NCBI GenBank assembly: GCA_001701075.1
Contig: DAAK01000154.1
Coordinates: 1-10,911, forward strand
Direction: 5' to 3'
DNA: 10,911 nucleotides
Origin: Bacteroidales bacterium GP3
GTDB lineage: Bacteria; Bacteroidota; Bacteroidia; Bacteroidales; Muribaculaceae
Positions 6,437 through 10,911 of the stretch are shown here, piece after piece. Every line of letters begins with the position of its first letter. Within the stretch, counting starts at the first letter, position 1. The translations under genes and the position numbers were made by a program. The notes under the pieces are model-generated. The model was given only the letters and a program-made list of their open reading frames with translations. It did no database searches and had not been told where the DNA came from.

Positions 6437-8680
6437 ATGAAAAAATTACTCATATCCTTCTTACTTCTCCTCCCTCTTTTGGCATTCGCTGCCAGCGACC
6501 GAGCTTCAGAGGCACTACTCGAGCGTATAGCACCCGGATCAAAAAGTCGCATCACATTCGAACTCCAGAAATCTCAATCTCCTGATACTGATTTCTTCGA
6601 AATCTCGATGAAAAATGGCCGTCCTAATATAGTAGGCAACAATTCCGTGTCTGTCGCCACTGGCCTTAATTGGTATCTGAAGCATTTCTGCGGCATTAAT
6701 CTGACTTGGAATAATATGCAGACATCTCTCCCCGATGTCCTGCCCGATGTGAATGTGCCGGTACGCAAGGAAACTCCCCTCACAATGCGCTATGACTTCA
6801 ACTACTGCACGTTCTCTTACTCTATGCCTTTTTGGGACTGGAACCGTTGGGAGAAGGAAATAGACTGGATGGCGCTTCACGGCATCAATATGCCCCTTGC
6901 CATCGTCGGAATGGAATCTGCATGGCGCAATATGCTTCTCCGCCTTGGTTACTCCAATAAAGAAGTGGGTGAGTTTATAGCTGGCCCCGCTTTTCTCGCT
7001 TGGTGGGCTATGAATAATCTCGAAGGATGGGGTGGCCCACTTCCCGATTCTTGGTATCGTGAGCAGGAAAAACTTCAGAAAAAGATTCTCGCCCGCATGA
7101 ACTCCCTTGGTATGACTCCAGTCTTACCCGGATATTGTGGCATGATGCCCCATGACGCCGCTTCCCGTCTTGACCTCGACGTAATAGAAGGAAATCCTTG
7201 GAATGGATATGTACGTCCCTCCAATCTTCTTCCCACCGACCCTAAGTTTGACGAAATAGCCGACATCTACTATGATGAACTTACTAAACTTTACGGCAAG
7301 GCAAAATACTACTCGATGGATCCCTTCCATGAGATGAATGATGTTGATGTTGACTATGGTGAGGCTGGTGCAAAACTGATGAAGGCGATGAAACGTTGCA
7401 ACCCCAATGCGAAATGGGTGATCCAAGGATGGACTGAAAACCCACGTCCGCAGATGCTGGAGGCTCTTCAGCCTGGAGAGCTCATCATTCTTGATCTTTT
7501 CTCGGAATGTCGCCCTATGTGGGGTATCACCTCGGTTTGGAAACGTGAAAATGGCTACGACGATCATACGTGGCTCTTCTGCATGCTCGAGAATTTCGGT
7601 GCTAATGTAGGCCTTCATGGTCGCATGGATCAACTCCTTGATAATTTCCGCCAGACTAAGACGAATCCTCTTGCTAATAATATGAAGGGTATGGGCCTGA
7701 CGATGGAAGGCTCCGGCAATAATCCGGTGATGTTTGAGTTGATGTGCGAACTCCCTTGGCTCGGCGACTCTATACCGACTAAAGAGCAGTGGCTTGATGG
7801 ATATGTGAAGGCTCGTTATGGAGTCGACGATCCCGATATCCGCGCTGCATGGAAAGTGTTGGCTGATGGCATCTACAACTGTCCTCTGGGAAATAATCAG
7901 CAGGGCCCTCACGAGAGCATTTTCTGCGGGCGTCCATCTCTCAATAATTTCCAAGTGAAGTCATGGTCGAAGATGCGAAACTATTATGACCCCGCCACGA
8001 CTCTTGAAGCTGCAAGACTTATGGCTAAAGCGGCCGACCGTATGCGTGGCAACAACAATTATGAATACGATCTCGTCGACTTCACTCGTCAGGCTCTTGC
8101 CGATCAAGGGCGCCGTCAGTATCAGCGTGCAATGTCCGACTATCGCACGTTCTCACGTAAAGATTTCGATGAGTCTTCTAAGAAATTCCTCGATATGCTC
8201 TTGATGCAAGATCGTCTCCTCGGCACCCGCCCGGAGTTCCGGCTCGGCTCATGGATTGAGGCTGCCCGTAATCGTGGCGTCACAGATGAGGAAAAAGACC
8301 AGTATGAATGGAATGCTCGCACTCAGATCACTACCTGGGGCAATCGCGAATGTGCCGACAATGGCGGTCTGCGCGACTATGCCAACAAAGAATGGAATGG
8401 TTTGCTCAAAGATTTCTACTATCCCCGTTGGAAGACTTGGATGGAAGCTTTGGCTGCCCAGATGGCTGAGGATTCAGGACCTCGCCCCGATGCTCTCGGA
8501 GGTGGTCCAAACGCCAACAAGACTTCTTCCGAACTTTTTGCAATGGCTCTCCCTTCAGCTCCTGTAATCGATTGGTACGCCATGGAAGAGCCCTGGACTC
8601 TCAAGACAGGTGGCTACTCCTCCACTCCCGAAGGTGATCCCATCGCCATCTCTCTCGAAATCCTCTCCTCCCTCCCCTAA
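6437..8680 (+). CDS. Secreted alpha-N-acetylglucosaminidase, GH89 (NAGLU family)
   Basis: An exo-glycosidase removing terminal alpha-linked GlcNAc, as in heparan sulfate or the GlcNAc-alpha-1,4-Gal caps of gastric-type mucin O-glycans. The 747-aa protein has a signal peptide (MKKLLISFLLLLPLLAFA, cleavage near Ala18/Ala19) and no lipobox, so a periplasmic or secreted location is likely. The NAGLU_N-like domain covers about residues 20-110, the catalytic barrel about 115-450 and the helical NAGLU_C region the rest. Landmarks are DWNRWEKEIDWMALHGINMPL near the barrel start and WWAMNNLEGWGGPLP. Two candidate catalytic glutamates are Glu299 (DPFHEMND) and Glu424 (GLTMEGSGNNPVMFE), matching the places of human Glu316 and Glu446. 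The length is close to the human enzyme (743 aa). No SusC/SusD, sensor or other glycosidase gene adjoins it, so it is not visibly in a polysaccharide utilisation locus. The start gives a complete signal peptide 29 nt past the -7 element. Confidence 0.95.
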   Translation: MKKLLISFLLLLPLLAFAASDRASEALLERIAPGSKSRITFELQKSQSPDTDFFEISMKNGRPNIVGNNSVSVATGLNWYLKHFCGINLTWNNMQTSLPDVLPDVNVPVRKETPLTMRYDFNYCTFSYSMPFWDWNRWEKEIDWMALHGINMPLAIVGMESAWRNMLLRLGYSNKEVGEFIAGPAFLAWWAMNNLEGWGGPLPDSWYREQEKLQKKILARMNSLGMTPVLPGYCGMMPHDAASRLDLDVIEGNPWNGYVRPSNLLPTDPKFDEIADIYYDELTKLYGKAKYYSMDPFHEMNDVDVDYGEAGAKLMKAMKRCNPNAKWVIQGWTENPRPQMLEALQPGELIILDLFSECRPMWGITSVWKRENGYDDHTWLFCMLENFGANVGLHGRMDQLLDNFRQTKTNPLANNMKGMGLTMEGSGNNPVMFELMCELPWLGDSIPTKEQWLDGYVKARYGVDDPDIRAAWKVLADGIYNCPLGNNQQGPHESIFCGRPSLNNFQVKSWSKMRNYYDPATTLEAARLMAKAADRMRGNNNYEYDLVDFTRQALADQGRRQYQRAMSDYRTFSRKDFDESSKKFLDMLLMQDRLLGTRPEFRLGSWIEAARNRGVTDEEKDQYEWNARTQITTWGNRECADNGGLRDYANKEWNGLLKDFYYPRWKTWMEALAAQMAEDSGPRPDALGGGPNANKTSSELFAMALPSAPVIDWYAMEEPWTLKTGGYSSTPEGDPIAISLEILSSLP

Positions 8681-8706
8681 ACTCTCTTGAAATTTCTATT
8701 GGCCTC

Positions 8707-8726
8707 ATTGGACCTATCTATCCAAT
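8707..8726. other. Short inverted repeat after the GH89 gene
   Basis: ATTGGA (8707-8712) and TCCAAT (8721-8726) form a 6-bp stem with an 8-nt loop, 27 nt after the GH89 stop, followed by AATTTAT. It could be a weak terminator for the GH89 transcript, but the stem is short and A/T-rich and the T-run is poor. Confidence 0.25.
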
Positions 8727-8741
8727 AATTTATCAGTATAT

Positions 8742-8825
8742 ATCAGGTCGGAGACCTGATGATAATGTCAAAACCCCAGGCTTCAGCCTGGGGAATCATC
8801 GAGAAATCAGTAGCCTCGGAGAGGC
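8742..8825 (+). repeat. Three-hairpin intergenic repeat, copy 3 (complete)
   Basis: Hairpin 1 is ATCAGGTC (8742-8749), GGA, GACCTGAT (8753-8760). A 13-nt spacer follows, the same length as in copy 2. Hairpin 2 is CCCCAGGCT (8774-8782), TC, AGCCTGGGG (8785-8793), a perfect stem. A 16-nt variable spacer (three shorter than in the other copies) precedes GTAG (8810-8813) and hairpin 3, GCCTC-GGA-GAGGC (8813-8825). It ends 17 nt before the recG start and fills most of the 162-nt gap after the GH89 gene. If recG is transcribed from upstream of the repeat or from the GH89 promoter, this structure lies in its leader. Confidence 0.92.
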
Positions 8826-8842
8826 GATTTGTGATATATCAT

Positions 8843-10911
8843 ATGGATCTTAAGGCAGACATAAAGTTCCTACGTGGTGTCGGTGAGACAAGAGCCAAGC
8901 TCCTTGCCTCGGAACTTGACATACACTCTTGCGGCGATCTTCTCACATACTTCCCCACTCGCCATGTCGACCGTTCCCGCTTCTATAGAATCCGCGACCT
9001 CTATGGTACGGAGATGCCATATATCCAGATAAAAGGTAAATTCATCAGCTTCACTAAAGAAGGGGAAGGGCGTAGGCAACGTCTTACTGCTACTTTCACA
9101 GATGGCGACCGACTATGCCAAGTCACTTGGTTTGCAAAGATTCAGACCATCGCAAATATGTATCGCACCGGGGTTGATTATGTCCTCTTCGGGCGCCCCG
9201 CATTCAAATATAATGCCTGGCAGTTTGTGCATCCGGAAATAGAGGTATTCGACCCGGCGCGTCCTCCGCAAGGACTGCGCGGTATTTATGGTCTTACAGA
9301 GACCCTTCGTAAGCGGGGATTTACTACGCGGCTGATGCAGACACTGAATGCCAATCTCCTCGATTCAATCCCTGTCGGTTCTCTTCCTGAAACTCTCCCT
9401 GCTGAAATTATAAAGGAAAGAAACCTTCTTCCTTATGAAGAGGCAATACGGAATATGCATCGGCCTTCCTCTATGCAGATGCTTCAGAAAGCTTCCGAGC
9501 GTCTGAAGTTTGAGGAGCTTTTCTATCTTGAGTTTCATATCCTTGAGTTCTCTCGCCGTCGGAATCTGCAGTTGCAGGGCCATGTCTTTTCCAAAGTCGG
9601 CCCCCTCTTCAATAAATTTTATTCAGAAGTTGTCCCGTTCCCTCTCACAGGTGCCCAAAAACGGGTGCTTAAGGAAATCCGAGAGGATATGCGAACTGGA
9701 CGCCAGATGAATCGCCTGCTGCAAGGTGATGTAGGTAGCGGAAAGACGCTCGTGGCTTTCATGACAATGTTGTTCGCTGTCGACAATGGTATGCAGGCAG
9801 CCCTTATGGCTCCCACTGAGATTCTCGCAACGCAACATGCTGAAGCTTTGGCAAAATGGGCTGAGCCTCTTGGTATAGGCACAGCTCTGCTGACTGGAAG
9901 CACACGCACTGCTGAACGTCGTCGGATTGCGGAGGGTCTTGCCGACGGCTCGATCCATATGCTCATAGGTACCCATGCACTTATCGAGGATGCTGTGGAA
10001 TTCCGAAATCTTGGCGTGGCTGTGATTGATGAGCAGCATCGTTTCGGCGTCGCTCAGCGTGCCCGTCTATGGAAAAAAGGCACAGTCCCTCCTCATGTGC
10101 TTGTCATGACGGCTACTCCCATACCGCGCACCCTTGCCATGACTGTCTATGGCGACCTGGATGTCAGTGTGATCGATGAGCTCCCTCCGGGTCGTAAACC
10201 GATCCAGACTTGGCTTCGCTACGACGATAATCGGAATGAGGTCTATCGGCATCTCTATAATGAAATTTGCAAGGGACGTCAGGCTTATATTGTGTATCCT
10301 CTGATTCAGGAGAGTGAGAAAACCGATCTCAAGTCGGCAGAGGAAGGTTTCGAGCGTATACGTGGACTCTTTCCCGGAATTGGAGTAAGCCTTGTGCATG
10401 GGAAAATGAAACCAGCGGAAAAAGATTTCCAGATGCAGAAATTCGTTGCTGGTGAGACTAAGATATTGGTAGCCACTACCGTTATAGAGGTCGGTGTCAA
10501 TGTTCCCAATGCTTCGGTGATGATCATTGAGAATGCTGAGCGTTTCGGTCTTTCTCAGCTTCATCAGCTACGAGGTAGGGTAGGGCGTGGTGCCGAGCTC
10601 AGCTACTGCATCTTGATGACAAAGTATCAGATTGGTGCAGAGACTAAAAAACGTCTGAGCATCATGACTGAGACCACCGACGGTTTCGTCATCTCTGAGG
10701 CTGACATGAAACTCCGTGGTCCTGGTGATATGGAAGGCACCCAGCAGTCTGGCATAGCCTTCAATCTCAAGGTCTCCAATCTCGCTCGCGACGGCCAGAT
10801 CGTCAGTCAAGCGCGCGACACCGCAATCCGCCTTCTCGACGGAAAGATCCTGCTCAACCCCGAAAGCATCTCCATCCTCAATCGTGAGCTCCAGCTCCGC
10901 TTCGCCCGCTC
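8843..10911 (+). CDS. recG: ATP-dependent DNA helicase RecG (3' end cut by window edge)
   Basis: A cytoplasmic branch-migration helicase that remodels stalled replication forks and Holliday junctions. 689 codons are visible with no stop; related Bacteroides proteins are about 700 aa, so only about ten residues are missing. The N-terminal wedge/OB region (about 1-250) opens with a helix-hairpin-helix-like FLRGVGETRAKLL. The helicase core has Walker A GDVGSGKT (295-302), motif II DEQH (396-399), MTATPIPRTLA, TTVIEVGVNVPNAS and the arginine-finger motif QLHQLRGRVGRG. The RecG-specific ADMKLRGPGDMEGTQQSG segment follows near the end. The ATG at 8843 gives MDLKADIKFLRGVG, the expected N-terminus; an in-frame GTG four codons earlier is possible but would run back close to the repeat. 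No TAnnTTTG element was found between the GH89 stop and this start, so it may depend on upstream transcription. Confidence 0.97.
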   Translation, partial: MDLKADIKFLRGVGETRAKLLASELDIHSCGDLLTYFPTRHVDRSRFYRIRDLYGTEMPYIQIKGKFISFTKEGEGRRQRLTATFTDGDRLCQVTWFAKIQTIANMYRTGVDYVLFGRPAFKYNAWQFVHPEIEVFDPARPPQGLRGIYGLTETLRKRGFTTRLMQTLNANLLDSIPVGSLPETLPAEIIKERNLLPYEEAIRNMHRPSSMQMLQKASERLKFEELFYLEFHILEFSRRRNLQLQGHVFSKVGPLFNKFYSEVVPFPLTGAQKRVLKEIREDMRTGRQMNRLLQGDVGSGKTLVAFMTMLFAVDNGMQAALMAPTEILATQHAEALAKWAEPLGIGTALLTGSTRTAERRRIAEGLADGSIHMLIGTHALIEDAVEFRNLGVAVIDEQHRFGVAQRARLWKKGTVPPHVLVMTATPIPRTLAMTVYGDLDVSVIDELPPGRKPIQTWLRYDDNRNEVYRHLYNEICKGRQAYIVYPLIQESEKTDLKSAEEGFERIRGLFPGIGVSLVHGKMKPAEKDFQMQKFVAGETKILVATTVIEVGVNVPNASVMIIENAERFGLSQLHQLRGRVGRGAELSYCILMTKYQIGAETKKRLSIMTETTDGFVISEADMKLRGPGDMEGTQQSGIAFNLKVSNLARDGQIVSQARDTAIRLLDGKILLNPESISILNRELQLRFAR

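Noticed and set aside
7124..7954. Long open frame of 276 codons on the - strand
   Set aside because: It lies wholly inside the GH89 gene on the opposite strand, and its translation shows no recognisable domain. The GH89 frame has clear family motifs throughout, so this is a shadow.
8774..8793. Hairpin 2 of the repeat as an intrinsic terminator
   Set aside because: The stem is strong, but no U-rich run follows in any copy, and more hairpins come after it.
9623..10039. A 138-codon - strand frame inside recG
   Set aside because: recG motifs cover this region on the + strand; the antisense frame has no family features.

Overview
The window comes from a member of the Bacteroidota, most likely a gut Bacteroidales. 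Three things point that way. Several starts lack a clear Shine-Dalgarno sequence. A Bacteroidota-type -7 promoter element (TAnnTTTG) lies in front of the glycosidase gene. The gene families are of the Bacteroidales type: split MacB-like permeases, a short mannose-1-phosphate guanylyltransferase and a GH89 glycosidase. The family or genus cannot be fixed from this sequence alone.

Layout. (1) 116-5093, + strand: an efflux/export operon with two MacB/FtsX-type ABC permeases (ATGA overlap), a MacA/HlyD-type periplasmic adaptor and a TolC-type outer-membrane factor. No ATPase gene is in view; it may lie left of base 1 or elsewhere. (2) 5169-6149, - strand: a mannose-1-phosphate guanylyltransferase, convergent with the operon. 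(3) 6437-8680, + strand: a secreted GH89 alpha-N-acetylglucosaminidase. (4) 8843 to the right edge, + strand: recG, complete except for roughly the last ten codons. No intergenic gap exceeds 300 bases; the largest (6150-6436, 287 bases) holds a structured repeat and a promoter.

The genes are ordinary; the unusual content is between and around them. A structured repeat of about 85 nt with three hairpins occurs three times (1-65, 6230-6316, 8742-8825), always in the same orientation and always in front of a + strand gene. Its middle hairpin shows one compensatory base-pair change between copies. Its last hairpin is preceded by GTAG in all three copies, which recalls REP elements mobilised by RAYT transposases. 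Separately, four kinds of short tandem repeat all have a 7-nt period despite unrelated sequences: AAATTCR in front of two start codons, CTGAARA nine times between two convergent genes, and CACTCTT-like and ACGCAAA-like runs inside the 5' coding end of the tolC-like gene. This resembles the heptanucleotide short tandem repeats described in cyanobacteria.

The four export genes would form a tripartite system spanning both membranes, once paired with an ATPase. The guanylyltransferase supplies GDP-mannose for surface glycans or GDP-fucose. The glycosidase trims terminal alpha-GlcNAc from host glycans. RecG serves DNA repair. I see no link between these last three beyond adjacency, and no convincing new multi-gene system.
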